DNA of 64,000 bases. Origin: Lichina pygmaea. Lineage: Eukaryota; Ascomycota; Lichinomycetes; Lichinales; Lichinaceae. The stretch lies in contig OY730169.1 in NCBI GenBank assembly GCA_963422465.1, positions 4,216,001-4,280,000 on the forward strand. The letters are read 5' to 3'. The notes beneath the pieces are model-generated. The model was not told where the DNA came from. It was given only the letters and a program-made list of their open reading frames with translations, and made no database searches. Each line of letters starts with the position of its first letter. The stretch's first letter is position 1. The position numbers and the translations under genes are program-made. Of this stretch, positions 1-10,743 are shown piece by piece.

Positions 1-552
1 GGCGAATCCAGACACCTCCGGGGCGCCATTCGCTCACGCACATTACCATACATCGACCCAGAGACGACTCGATTCGCCGACACCATCTCTCTCAGCCCGC
101 AGTTGTTCCACGGCCAATCGATCCTGTTCATCGCCGGACCCAGCGACGACACGGAGCGCTGCAACGCCTTTCTCTTCCTGACGTACGCGCTCGGCGCAAG
201 AAGCGTGACGCGGAAAGCCAGCCTCGCAGCAGCGACATCGAGCCTCACGCGTGCGCAGCGCACTAATAAGGCGGGCACATGGCACTACGCGTTGTATATC
301 GACGCGCAGCCGGAGCCCGACAGCAGCAAAGCCAAAACCTCGCTCGACTCTTCCTCGCTCGCCATCGCACCGCCGGGCACGACCTCCTATGGCCGATCCT
401 CCGGCCCCTCCGGCCCCTCCGGCTCCTCCTCCGCCGCCCGAACGTCGAATCAGATTCAGAATCTGTTCGCCCTCGCCGAGGCCGTTGATATGAAGGTCAT
501 TCACGACGATTACGTCAAGCAGAGCCTCATCTTGGGTAAATTGATTCCTTAG
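1..552 (+). CDS. C-terminal end of a BRCT-domain protein, probably Rad9/Crb2-type checkpoint mediator (5' part outside window)
   Basis: Frame 1 is open from the first base of the window to the TAG at 550-552 (183 codons), so the start lies to the left. The piece reads as one BRCT repeat: a buried strand (LFHGQSILFIAGP), a helix (AFLFLTYALGARSV), a second strand around WHYALYIDA, then a closing helix VIHDDYVKQSLILGKLIP that ends the protein. A terminal BRCT with 'V.D.YV.QSLI.G' at the C-terminus is typical of fungal Rad9/Crb2 proteins, which bind modified histones and recruit the checkpoint kinase after DNA damage. A low-complexity Ser/Gly/Pro insert (about residues 118-140 of the fragment) separates the last two elements. 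The BRCT reading is fairly good; the assignment to Rad9/Crb2 rather than another BRCT protein is an inference from the C-terminus only. Confidence 0.5.
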   Translation, partial: GESRHLRGAIRSRTLPYIDPETTRFADTISLSPQLFHGQSILFIAGPSDDTERCNAFLFLTYALGARSVTRKASLAAATSSLTRAQRTNKAGTWHYALYIDAQPEPDSSKAKTSLDSSSLAIAPPGTTSYGRSSGPSGPSGSSSAARTSNQIQNLFALAEAVDMKVIHDDYVKQSLILGKLIP

Positions 553-999
553 GAGGAGAGCCGGTCTGCGCCATGGACGGCGGAGAGGGGGTGTGAACAA
601 ATGTGTTGGGTGTACGGACCGGGAGGGTGCTGGTGTTTCTTAGGGAGGGGGTGGTTCTGTGGCTGTTGTCGAGGAGGAGTGCTGGATCTGTGACAGTGGA
701 TTTGGGTAGTGGATTTGAGCATTTGAGGGGTCGAGGATTCGAGGATCTGTTTGTGGGCGCAGCACCTATACCCTTGTGGTCTCCGTTCTGTGGTTCCCTT
801 TGGATATTCAACGAAGGAGATAATTACACGAAGCCGGACCTCGGTCGATTTCAAGTGCGGGCTACAGAATGGTTGTACGGTAAGAACGAATGATTTCCTC
901 GGAAGATGTACGCGCTCATCGGCTCCAAAAGTCGCCTCGGATAGCGTGCGGATGCCTCTACCACCCAAGAGCAGGCAGGTCGGATATACCCCAAGCGTG
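553..999. other. Intergenic, convergent gene ends
   Basis: Space between the ends of the BRCT gene and the oppositely oriented bL27m gene. It is GT-rich on the + strand near 570-720. Open frames here lack domain patterns or splice support. No RNA gene or repeat seen. Confidence 0.4.
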
Positions 1000-1900
1000 T
1001 CATCTCCTCTTCTTGACCGCCGTCTTCCTGAGCATGGCCCTGCGATCCACGTTCTTCTCCTTCCTGGCCACCGCCTTTCGCCACGCCAGGAAGCGATCGC
1101 CGCGCTGGAAGGTGCGGACCTTGACCTTCGCTCTCTCGGCCGCTCGTCCAATCTCCCAGTTGGCCTCGCGGTACGAGTAGCCCGGACGCATCGTCAAGAC
1201 CTTCTCGGGCTGACCCTCCTTGCGGGGCTTGATCCGGAAGACGGTCTGTTCGTTGGTGTGGAGTTTCGGTGGTGGTGCCGGTGGTAGAAGCACGTCGGAT
1301 CCGGCGTCCTCGGCGGACGATGCCACGACCGTGGGCATCGGAACGGCGACCATGTTGAGGCGTCTCTTGCGCGGCGCGTCGGTCGGATACGGAAGCTTGT
1401 CGTCTCGCTCAAAGGCGACTCCGATGTACTTCCTCTTCGGATGGCGCGCGGGGTCTCGGTAATACTTCACGTACCCGGTCTCTGCGGCGTAGATCGTGTG
1501 GTCTCGACCCATGCCCACGTTTGTCCCGGGAAACCAGTGAGTGCCGCGTTGGCGGAAGATGATGTTACCGGGGATCACCAATTGCTCTGGAGAGGTTATT
1601 GGTGTTAGCGTGTCCAACACGGCATTCTTGTGGGCTGAGATGTCAGTGGTGATGCGAGAAATCTAAAAACCGACCTCCGGTCTTCTTTGCCCCCAATCGT
1701 TTCCCAGGTCCTTGCTTCGGTCCGTTGACCGAGCCTTGCTGCTTGTGCGATGCATTCCGCTTGAAGGTGAGAGCGATGGAGGGTCGGTTCAGGAAGCTGG
1801 GTGGCTCAAGAAAGCTCCCCAGGCTGGGAGTTGAGCCTCCTGTTCGACATATTCGACAGATCCTCGAAGCTGGGCCAAATCGGGGTAAAAGACTCGCCAT
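1000..1900 (-). CDS. MRP7: Mitochondrial large-subunit ribosomal protein bL27m
   Basis: Two exons, complement(1000..1586, 1675..1900), 270 residues. Exon 1 encodes an Arg-rich mitochondrial presequence ([19 protein letters not shown]) followed by the L27 N-terminal motif [11 protein letters not shown] and KRLGAKKTG. The 88-bp intron has a GCTAAC branch site and CTCTCCAG acceptor, and joining gives [12 protein letters not shown]. Exon 2 continues with the L27 core [36 protein letters not shown] and then a fungal C-terminal extension rich in basic residues. bL27 lines the peptidyl-transferase region of the ribosome; this form acts in the mitochondrial matrix. The C-terminal extension of about 150 residues is normal for fungal mitochondrial L27. 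The start is the only ATG before the presequence. It is convergent with the BRCT gene. Confidence 0.92.
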
Positions 1901-2320
1901 TGTGGTCCATTGACGAGAAGAGAAGCTCGACGGAGTTCAGCAGCATGGCAGTCGGCGCTTGCGGCGCTACGGTACGGTATCGTACCGTACCGTACTGTGG
2001 AGCTGGTCACGTGAGCTGGCAGAACCTCGATACGTGTTGTTGAAGTTGGGCGATCTGCAACGTCATACCACGTGACTTACAGAAGGGCGCTAACCCTAGA
2101 TTGGGAGGAAGGAAGGGTTTCTCATTTTTCATTGTAGACGAATGTCTTAGTACATCCTATTGAATACAAGATCCTATTGTCTTCGAAGTGCCTCGTCATT
2201 CTGAAGTGTCACCGACACCGATTATCCCAACACGTGTCATGTTCCTGCCCAAGCAACATCCAACTGCGCACTTGTAGGGCCAGAGCTGCTTCTCACAGCT
2301 TCTCACAAGCAGACTTAGCA
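1901..2320. promoter_or_regulatory. Shared upstream region of bL27m and LCL2
   Basis: The two genes diverge from this 420-bp interval. Around 1966-2004 it holds a run of overlapping near-palindromes built on CGGTAC/GTACCG. No clear TATA box was found for either gene. Treating it as a bidirectional promoter follows only from gene orientation. Confidence 0.4.
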
Positions 2321-2854
2321 ATGCACAAGTTCAATCTCAAGCTATTTCTCCTGCTGTGGCTGCCAGCATGGGCTTCTGCACAGTTTCAATTCTTCGAGCA
2401 AGTCTTTCAAGGCGGACACCACCAACACCACCAACACCATCACCAGCAGCACCAGCAGCACCAGCAGAATGTCGCAAGTGACGCTTCATGGTATCGACAG
2501 AACTACGAAGCTGGTATGTGTGTGTGTTTCTCTCAAATGCAGCTCTTGAAATGTCATGTAGACGTCTATCTGTTTTTGTTGCTATCATGCCATCTACTAT
2601 CCTCGTGCAATGGAACTATGACGAAGAGGACGAGTCATCGAGTTCTGACTTGTCAACCAGCTACTTGTTCCAACTATCTCTGCCCGAAGACGCTCTCGTG
2701 CGTTCATTTCCCCCATCATTGCCCTTGCGCCTTCCCTGAGTCGCAGGATAAATTCGAGCTGGGCGAAGGCGTCGCCGTCTGTGCGTCGAAGGGTGGATGG
2801 AAGGCTGGAGAGGCCGGCAGGAAGATTGAGCTTGCGCGAAAAGGTCTCTTGTAA
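2321..2854 (+). CDS. LCL2: Long chronological lifespan protein 2 (secretory-pathway protein, ERAD-linked)
   Basis: Two exons, 2321..2513 and 2661..2854, 128 residues. The N-terminus is a clear signal peptide ([20 protein letters not shown]) followed by [10 protein letters not shown] His/Gln-rich run (about residues 32-48) leads to [16 protein letters not shown]. Exon 2 supplies the Cys-rich signature [24 protein letters not shown], then [12 protein letters not shown] and a conserved tail [15 protein letters not shown]. This order and length match the fungal LCL2 family. In yeast, loss of LCL2 alters chronological lifespan, and the protein is linked to endoplasmic-reticulum-associated degradation. 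The 147-bp intron starts GTATGT and ends AACCAG; joining restores Ala across the junction. The His/Gln run varies in length in this family. Confidence 0.93.
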   Translation: MHKFNLKLFLLLWLPAWASAQFQFFEQVFQGGHHQHHQHHHQQHQQHQQNVASDASWYRQNYEAGMCVCFSQMQLLKCHVDVYLFLLLSCHLLSSCNGTMTKRTSHRVLTCQPATCSNYLCPKTLSCVHFPHHCPCAFPESQDKFELGEGVAVCASKGGWKAGEAGRKIELARKGLL

Positions 2855-2976
2855 CTTATATAAGTGGAATTCCTGTGAGATGGCCGGCAGAAGTGGAGGT
2901 TTCTGGCACCACTTTCGGAGGTTTCTCCACGTCCACCAAAGCAGGTTGCTTGTGACTTTTGACACAAGATTACAGG

Positions 2977-3371
2977 TACTCCGTACTGCCGACCATGACT
3001 ACCTCCGTACTCAGGCTGCTTAGACTGTTACTATCATGATGTGTCCAAAATACGTTCTAGCCAAAAGATGTGGGGTGGTCACAATCAGAGTCACTGTACG
3101 GAGTACCTTAGTACTCTGTACTACGAGTACGTACGTATTATGGGTACGTGAGGAAGTACCTTCCGTACGAGATAAGGAAGTACAGAAGTGCATAGGCTTA
3201 TGTACAGAGTAACATGTCTCTATGCGGAACGTACGTGATATAGGAATGTGCCTCCGTACCTGCAGGTGGCACGGCGTGCACGGAAGTACCCTCATACATC
3301 TGTACGGGGGTACGTACGTAACGTACGAGTACAGGGGTATGGAAGGTACGTACCTCGTTGGACTACACATG
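2977..3371. repeat. GTAC-rich simple-sequence block
   Basis: About 400 bp crowded with GTAC, TACGTAC and GTACGGAGTAC-like words on both strands, followed by ordinary sequence near 3375-3490. It has no credible coding frame. It is one of about a dozen similar blocks in intergenic parts of the window. Confidence 0.6.
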
Positions 3372-3494
3372 GGAACTAGAGTCAGTGTGTATTTAGCACC
3401 TCACCTCACCCACCAACCCTTCTCAGCTTCACGATCGTAGCTCCAGTCTCCGACGCCGACACAACTATCTCTCCACACCTGCAAGACCACCAAG

Positions 3495-5035
3495 ATGGGC
3501 CTCGAGAGGAAGGTTTCCAGTCGAACAATCAATGATTGTCATCCCCCCCCCCCCCCCCCCCTATGGAGAGAAAGAGGAAGACCAGCCCCCTCCCTACGAA
3601 ATGGTCCCGATAATGTCCTCGAACCACAAGCACCAAGAGGGGAAAGAGCCAGCAGAGAAGCCATTCTCACGGGTACGCAAGTAAGATTACAATCAGAATT
3701 GCGTCATCATGAGTGGTACTGACACTAGCAGGCCCGCCGACACATAGCTGGAGCGCTGCATCGAGCTTTTCGAACGGACAGTACGGTGCCTCGCAACACC
3801 ACGTAGGCCGCTTTCCACTCTTCCCCCCCCCCCCCCCCCCCCCCTTCGCCCCCCTATGTATACTCTGACCAGCCCCCCATTCTCCCATCTCCCCACCCAT
3901 CCCTGGTTCTTCCATTGTCCTCTGCCCATATCAGGACAACAAACTGTCTCCACATTTCCCCACCGTTCAATCTTACCGTAAAGTGTCAGCACAGTTCCCA
4001 AGTCCCCCCCCCCCCTTGAATATTCTGGCGGCGAATCGTCCTGTTCGTTTCCCCACTATTCGAAGATGTCGGAGTCCGTATGAGTTGTCCTGGAGGCCTC
4101 ATAACTGGTCCTCGAGAAGGAGAAGTTGGAACTAGAGATTACCTACTACAAAGTTGGTATCTCAGGAATTGTTCTTGGGCTTGTGGTGACGGGGGCGGCC
4201 GCATTCTCCGCTGGCGTATCAGCTTACTACGCCAGGCGGGCGTACAAGTGTGTACTTTGTCTGGCACTCTCTCAATCTCCTCTGCATTCTAGACTTTTCT
4301 CTTTCCTCTCCATAGATGTATTACACGTACGATGAGCTGACACTGCATAGGGACAAGCGTTCGCTGCCAGGACAGCAGGCAGATGATGCAGGTGTCTCCA
4401 CTGTACCCGCCGCACCCGCCGCACCCGCCGCGAATCCTGCTCCCTCAGGCCGTCCCTTCCCCCCGACTGCCGTCGCCACCGGTGAAGACCCGACATACGA
4501 GGACGATGTCGTCGCCATGACGCGTGTTCTGTGGGCAATAGGCCTCAGCGATGCCAGGAAATACCCTGAAAACGCCCAGGCCATCATGGCGAGAACCGGC
4601 CGTCACGTCTACAATGCCTGCAAGCTGTCCGATGATCCGATGATTAGCATCAGTTTGATCCAGCCAGGCCAGCCAGTCTCCATGGGGGAGGCCGAGCACA
4701 ACACCCTCAGCCCGCAACCGCTGTCGGCGGCACCGATCACCCAGCCAGCCAGTCAACAGCAGTCACTCCTCTCCGCCAGCACTGCACAACCGTCGTCAGG
4801 CGATCAACCCCCTGAGACACGTACTCACGACTGGGCTTACCTCCCCTCCCACACTCCACAGACGCCCGCTGTTCCTCAGTTCTCTTCGGGTCACCAGCTA
4901 CTACGCGGTGGCTCGCAGGCACGCTACGACACAATCTCCCTGGGTGAGGAAGGGTCAGGATCCCAGGAGCAGAGATCGGTGCTGCACCGGAGACAGGAGA
5001 CTGCCAGGACCTGTGAAAAGCTGTCGGTCGGATAG
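3495..5035 (+). CDS. Candidate Pro-rich, PPxY-bearing single-pass membrane protein gene; exon model uncertain
   Basis: A likely start (ACCAAGATGG at 3495) follows a plausible 5' leader. Exon 1 enters a 19-C tract (3543-3561). With one base fewer the next frame reads PYGEKEEDQPPPYEMVP and ends at a GTAAG donor; as given, the frame shifts there. Further likely exon pieces are WSAASSFSNGQYGASQHH (about 3749-3804), LEYSGGESSCSFPHYSKMSES ending at a GTATGA donor at 4078, and a membrane exon (about 4117..4247) with GISGIVLGLVVTGAAAF. A good 103-bp intron (4248..4350; acceptor CTGCATAG) joins RRAYK to DKRSLPGQQ. The last exon (4351..5035) encodes an Ala/Pro linker, a short conserved-looking stretch DDVVAMTRVLWAIGLSDARK, then a Ser/Gln-rich tail. 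No family was recognised. PPxY motifs usually bind WW domains of ubiquitin ligases. The 3' half is better supported than the 5' half. Confidence 0.4.
3543..3561. repeat. Poly-C tract, 19 C
   Basis: Uninterrupted C run inside the candidate first exon of the Pro-rich gene. Its length sets the downstream reading frame. Confidence 0.95.
3823..3844. repeat. Poly-C tract, 22 C
   Basis: Uninterrupted C run, probably in an intron of the Pro-rich gene. Confidence 0.95.
4004..4015. repeat. Poly-C tract, 12 C
   Basis: C run that would encode prolines just upstream of LEYSGGESS in the Pro-rich gene model. Confidence 0.9.
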
Positions 5036-6020
5036 CAGGTCCCCCGGAGAGTGGAAGGTTAGGAGAATCGCGGGCCACCCGAACGCCCTCGCGTGGGCAA
5101 CCAGAGTCCGAGGCGGCGATAAATAAATCGCTAGTCTAGAAATCGTCGGTATCAACCACACCTGGCAGACTGTCTCCCCGGCACTGACTCTTGCCTTCTT
5201 CGTCGGAGGAGAAATAGTAAGTTTATCTTCCTCTTGTCTCTATGTACCTGCTAATTAAGACTCGACAGGGGAGGAAGCTGTAGGCCGAAGGCCGGAGGAC
5301 AAGAGACTATACCTAGCTAGATTGTTTGCTCAGAGTCTCTATCGATCAATCTACAACTCCTATTTGTTTTGTCTGATAATTCTGTATACCAGGCGCAATC
5401 TACAGTACTGCAGGAATAGGTTCAGGGCCAACTGGTTGTAGATCATCTACCTAGTCATCTGTCGCATCCCACACGGACAGGGTGTTCAGAGCATTTCGCC
5501 GCTTTTCGTGCAGGAAACAGGTTGTCATGATATGAACAGCTCCGAAGTTCTATATCGGAGTTCTGCCAGAGATTGTCCCACTTTACTCCCCTCGTGACGA
5601 TAGCAGACTATTCAAACGTCTGAACCATGGAGTCCATGATGGTGTCAAGTTACTTGTACCCCAACTTGGAAGAACACGCAAGCTACGTGTGGCTTGGCCA
5701 GGCCGGTCAGGCCGGCCCTGCTGGTGATGTTACAGCCAATCAACTACCGTACTGGAGGAAATGTCCAAAGGGTCGGAATCAGAACCACAAGATGATGATG
5801 GTGACAATATGGATGTCACAGCCACGCCTAAAGGATTCGGGGGACGGGACATCGTCGGCCCTGCCGGTGCTTAGTCCAGCCAAGCCGGGGCGAGCCCAGA
5901 GCAGGTGCCTGTTCGGGTAAGAGCTTTGGAGCTTCGATTCTGAGTGGGCGCAAAACTATGTGAAGGAACTTACGTAATTGTCCAGTTCTGAAGACCGAGT
6001 TTGTACTCCTGTACCTACGA

Positions 6021-6120
6021 GGTCGTTGGCCAGAAATGAAGGTTAATTCTGAAGTACTTTCTCCGAGAGATCTCACGTAGGAAATACTTTAGGATTGATC
6101 TTCATTTCTGGCCACCAACC
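6021..6120. repeat. Long imperfect hairpin (about 40-bp arms)
   Basis: Arms 6021-6061 and 6080-6120 are inverted copies. The outer part (GGTCGTTGGCCAGAAATGAAG at 6021-6041) is nearly perfect against 6100-6120. The inner 20 bp differ almost only by transitions. The loop is about 18 bp. Confidence 0.75.
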
Positions 6121-6270
6121 TGGTACCGTACAGTACAATAGGCGAAGCGGGACGCATGAACCATTGCTTGTTCTGTAGATCCCCCTGGCACCTCCCTACG
6201 GATCTTCGCTAATTTTGAGGTGAAGTACTAAGGAGGGGGGCATGGTCCTGTAAGCGAAAAGTTGCATAGA

Positions 6271-6293
6271 GGGGGGGGGGGGGGGGGGGGGGG
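6271..6293. repeat. Poly-G tract, 23 G
   Basis: Uninterrupted G run in intergenic DNA 3' of APM1. Confidence 0.95.
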
Positions 6294-6525
6294 CATCGCA
6301 TCAATTGTCCGCCTGAAGATATACTGTAGCACCTTCATTACCACACTTCGCGGACGAGTAGGAAATCGCGCAAGGTGGCAGATCACACAGATGCTTGGTG
6401 TACACAGCGTCACGAAATCGCCATCGGCTATACTCGGAAAGGTACATCTCACGAAGCTGGACGGAGATGCTGCTTGTTACAGATGAAAGTCATATCATTA
6501 AAGCGTGGCATCCGCAACGCCCGAG

Positions 6526-8214
6526 CTAGCCGCTAACGTCGGGCAGTCGAACGGCGATGTCACCCGACTGTGTGATGTACCGTACCCAAGGCAAGGATGG
6601 GTATTGTAGCTGCGGGACGTCAGTACGTCGGCTGCTCACTGGACGGCATCATGGCCGTCGTCACCCAGAACGTCTCGGACTAAACGTACCTTTGGTTCGA
6701 TGATCTTCAGATACCGCACCTGGATGCCGCTGGTGGTGAAGTACGGAATCTCGAACTTGACCGAGATCGGCCTCTTGCCCTTGCCGGTCTGGGTGCCGCC
6801 CATGCTGCCGCCGAAGCCACCGGTCATGCCGCCTCCGTGCTCGTCGTCGCCCTTGACGCTCGGCAGACCCAGCTCGGCCCGCATGAGGAACTCCTTGCCT
6901 CCCCCGAACTGCTTGATCTTCCAGATGATGGCCGATTTCTCCGGCGCGTAGTGCACCGAACCGATGTTGGTCCGGAAGCGAGGCGTGTCGGCGTCCTCCG
7001 GGACCGGAACGAGTATCTCGACGTTATTCGCGGTCGAGCGACGTTTGAACTGGGCTTTCGCCTGAGCGGAGAAACGTTTAGTTCCGACAACAGGGAGCAG
7101 ATGCTGGCTCCGCTAGGACCAAGCTGACCTTGAGCATGTACTCTATCCTCGATCGAGAATGAGACTCGACGATGCACTCGACCCAGATCAGCGGCTTGAC
7201 CTGCGTGTTCAGGCGGTAGCTCATGAGCTCGAACTCTCCATCCGGCGGGATGAAGCTGATGGTGCGGTCGTTCTCGAAACGACTTAAGCGCACGCATTGG
7301 TGGAATTTGACATCCTCCATCTCCACCGCCTTCCCTCTCGTAGCTCTCCCCGTCGTCTCGAACATGACTTTGTCGTTGAGACCCAGCCGCAGCTCGGGCA
7401 TGCCGCTGAGATAGCACTTCATCTTGACGGCCCCTAATATCTCTGATCTCAGAACATTGCCGTTGGACGAGACGAGCAGATTCAGAGATTCCACCACGTC
7501 CAGAAAGACCTCATTCTTGCGGTATCGTATGCCCTCACTCCGCCAAGACACTGCATTGGTGACCGCTATCGGGGGCCGCGCTTGGACCTCGAGCTTGTGA
7601 GACTCCTGCGTGATGTATCTGTTTTCGAAGAGATCAGCCTCCCCACAGCCAATAATCCTACCGAAACAAGCTCCACTCACTCTTGAAGTATCTTACTTTC
7701 TGTCGTTTGCGGGTACCCAAAGTCCATCATCTCGTCGAGTAGCTCGTAGATGATGACAAAATTGTCCCGGATGCTCTCCTCCTCCAGCTCCTTGAAGTAC
7801 TCCGTAAACACCTCCACGATCTTGTGGAGAAAGAGCAGAATTTCGGCGGCATTGGTGTTGCGCTTGGTGAGGGCGAGGAGATATAGATTGTTGTGTCGGA
7901 TGTAGAGGTACTAGGAGTACTGGACGTCAACATCCTGCTACCCCAGGCATGAGATGTCGTCTCTTCGGCAGGGACTCGGTCGAGCAGACATACGTTGATT
8001 CCCTCGTCGGAGAAACATGGTGGAACGGCCGAGCTCTCCTCCTCGGCTTCGCTCAGCAAGACGGGGAACTTTTCGACCGCGGACATGGGAAGATCCCCCC
8101 GGTAATTCCTTGCCAGGAGGGTCTGTGACAGCCGGTCAGCTTCCAGTGCATGTCTACTATCTGCACAAAGCTTACCTTGCCCTTCAGATCCAGGAAGAAC
8201 AAGGCCGACGCCAT
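6526..8214 (-). CDS. APM1: AP-1 clathrin adaptor complex, mu subunit
   Basis: Six exons, complement(6526..6609, 6690..7061, 7129..7618, 7681..7910, 7994..8122, 8176..8214), 447 residues; every junction keeps phase. The first exon is only 13 codons (MASALFFLDLKGK). The N-terminal longin-like domain (LLARNYRGDLPMSAVEKFP, then DEGINYLYIRHNN) and the C-terminal mu-homology domain (from about residue 165; ISFIPPDGEFELMSYRL, RRSTANNVEILVPVP) are complete. A Gly-rich loop GGGMTGGFGGSMGG before the last strands is usual in filamentous fungi. The last exon supplies LQYPSLPWVRYITQSGDIAVRLPD. AP-1 sorts cargo with tyrosine-based signals between the trans-Golgi network and endosomes; the mu chain binds the YxxPhi signal. 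The match to AP-1 rather than AP-2 mu is strong over the whole length. Confidence 0.97.
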
Positions 8215-9116
8215 CTCGATGTCGGACGCCCTCCTGTCGTATCAGCGGTGTGCACGGCAAGATCCGCGGCTCCGAGGTGATGATTTTTGAAGATTGTCGT
8301 TACGGTACCGGATCAGGCTTAGCGCAAACACGGCGCTATAAATTTCAGTTCGGCAGACCTCAGGTTCTTTCGAAACACAACGCGCCTCAAAAGACAGTGC
8401 AATTCATCGACCTTGAAGGACTGGCTTTCTGTCAGGTTTTTCGACGATTACCCTATGCTGAATATTGTGATAACATGGCGCTCAGAGAGAATCTCAAAGG
8501 TTTCATAAGAGCCGGCCGAGTGCAACATCTACTGGTTCGCTTCTGGCTCGGACGGTGTCAGATGGACCTTACACACCAACCGGCACTCGACGTCGGACTG
8601 GGTCAATTAGCTATATATAACTTCGAGGGCTAGTCCACAGTGTCCTTCAGAAGGTCTCGTTTTCGTTCGAATGCAGGCTTGCGGCCTTTCTCCTTGAGTA
8701 CGAAATGTCTGCTCACCCGTCTCGATGAGCGAAGATTGATTCTATGACTCTGTGTTTGAGAGATCCGGAGTTTAGTTGTAGACGAGATGTCGTCCCTTTA
8801 CTTGCTAAGTATGAGCAATCAGGATTTCCGGTAGTCAAGCCTGGATACTATCCCAAGATTCAAGCCGGTTGAAGAGACGAGCTTGGGCTTTCATTTTTCA
8901 GGCTACACAGCACCACTTTACCCCAGAGAGGGTGAACAGCGTCCCCGACAGCACGAAGATGCGAGCATCACCAGCTCTCACCTCTGAGGAATATGAGGTA
9001 CGTCTAGCAGTCTTGTAACTACGAGTAAGCACGCCAAGTTTGTGCGCAAAGACCGCTTACCTAATCATCTCTCGGTTTGAGAATGGGAGTACCCGTGCCA
9101 CGGGGGGCTACACCCC
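8215..9116. other. Upstream region of APM1, no other gene recognised
   Basis: About 900 bp. The open frame at 8250-8633 on + overlaps the APM1 upstream region and shows no domain. A TATA-like TATATATAA lies near 8612. No repeat or RNA gene is evident. Confidence 0.35.
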
Positions 9117-9866
9117 CTCCTCCCGCACCTCCGGTACATCCGGAACACCTCTCTATCCAGAGAGGTGTCTAACACCGGAATGAAAGTATCAGCGGTATGA
9201 AAGGTTTTCAGTTGCAAGTCAGCTGCAACATCTATAACTTCACAACACAACGACTGAATTGAAATGTAACCGGCTCATTTAATTCTCCTACTTCTCTACT
9301 ATCATCCTTGAGGATGTAGACTTCTCTAGATTTTTGTGGTGTTGTTGAGAAGTCATGATAGTCGTCACTCACAGAACAGGCTCTTGACAACATCAATTTG
9401 AAACACCTACAACTCCACAACTAGATAGACAAATGATGATTTTTATGTGCCTATCTGATTCGCCTACTCTTCTACTATCATCCCTGATGCTTCAGGCTCT
9501 CCCAGATTCTGCTGGTATTGTTGAGTAACTACTGTAGCTACCATAGCCACGTTAGCTACCATAGAAACTTGAGTCGTCCGCTTCGCTTCTCTCAGACATG
9601 CGATCTTTTGGTCACTCTTCCTTGTTTTGTAGATATATTACTTTCATGGCTTGTAAAAGGGCCTGCAACCTCAGAAACGATAGTGTAGAAGTAGAGGAAT
9701 CAAATGGGCCAGTTACATTTTCATGTAGTCATTGTGTTGTGGAATTATAGGCGTTGCGGTTGATTCTATCAAGAAAACCTCTCATACCGCTGATACTTTC
9801 ATTCCGGTGTTAGACACCTCTCTGGATGGAGAGGTGTTCCGGACGTACCGAAGGTGTGGGAGGAGG
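9117..9866. repeat. Large inverted repeat (about 187-bp arms, 375-bp spacer), decayed repetitive element
   Basis: Left arm 9117-9303 and right arm 9679-9866 are inverted copies. Shared core words include GAACACCTCTCT and ACACCGGAATGAAAGTATCA. Differences are mainly C/T and G/A. Both arms carry the same short open frame, in opposite orientation, with HTADTFIPVLDTSLD and RRCGRR. The spacer repeats part of the arm again as a diverged direct copy (about 9237-9348 versus 9410-9524, both ending in GTTGTTGAG or ATTGTTGAG). No transposase or known terminal inverted repeat was recognised. Confidence 0.7.
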
Positions 9867-10743
9867 TACTGTACCCATACGTACATACAGGTACGCAGCA
9901 TCACGTACGTACTACGTACGGGACCACCCAGACGCCGCAGGATCCATATCGGGTCAATTCAATAGAACACTGCATTGCGAGCTTGAGCTGTTTCGGATGT
10001 CACACTGCGTGGTAGCTCCGAATGTCTCCTGATGCGACTGCCAGGTCCGGACCCCGCACGAACCTCAGGCCGTCGACTGGATCCGGCGCTTTCGCAGGTT
10101 CATGCACCCCTTGGCTTCTTTTGCCAACAGCTGTTACGTCAAGCTTGGCTCGGCGGCTGCTCTGCCCTGTTCTAAGCTCGCTACGGTCTCCTCTTCGGAC
10201 CCAATGGCCAATGGATAGGACTTGCGATCCCACGTTCTTGTCTCCCCCACTGAGCCAATTTGTTTACGTCAGGTGCTTGGTCCTGATCCGGAAGCCGTCG
10301 ACACTCATCATTGTCGGCGTCTGAGCGAGGGCTTTGCAATCCTTGTTTCAGGGGAATCATCAAGGGTTGGTGTCACAACTTCAACGAGATATCGGCGTCC
10401 TGGTCTTTCAGCCACCGTCTCAGTACCTGCGTCTACCGGTACTGATAACGCTGCATGGCTCTCGCGAGCGCTCTACCGGCCCATCTTCCATGATTTTTGG
10501 TTTCCATGTCGATATGGACGTCACTGCCGAGCGCTTACACACATCGTACGTCATGGGTGGTCCGGTTATTGAGCCCCTTCCGGAAGCGGCACCAAGAACG
10601 ACAGCTTGGCTGCCCTGCTGGCTACAATATATATGTTAGAGCCGCCTCGTCCGGTACGATGGAGTCCTCTGCAGATATAAGTTTGTTGAGAGAATCACCT
10701 GGTACCACCAAATCTCTCTAGTCAGCCTCTCGAAAAGATCACG
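9867..10743. promoter_or_regulatory. Upstream region of the HsbA-like gene, with a TATA box
   Basis: GTAC-rich at 9877-9930. A TATA-like element GATATAAG at 10674-10681 sits about 63 bp before the ATG, a normal spacing for a strongly expressed secreted-protein gene. Open frames in 10000-10640 on both strands lack domain or splice support. Confidence 0.4.

Larger units (their letters stand above)
5036..6525. other. Intergenic region with a long hairpin and a poly-G tract
   Basis: About 1.5 kb between the Pro-rich gene and APM1, which converge here. Short open frames (for example 5627-5920 on +) show no domain, signal peptide or splice support. Apart from the hairpin and poly-G tract listed separately, nothing definite is seen. 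Confidence 0.4.

Noticed and set aside
9065-9250. Short minus-strand frame as a gene
   Set aside because: It lies in one arm of the inverted repeat with a mirror copy in the other; kept as a repeat feature and finding rather than a gene.
10022-10324. 100-codon plus-strand frame upstream of the HsbA-like gene
   Set aside because: No domain or splice context; overlaps open frames on the other strand.
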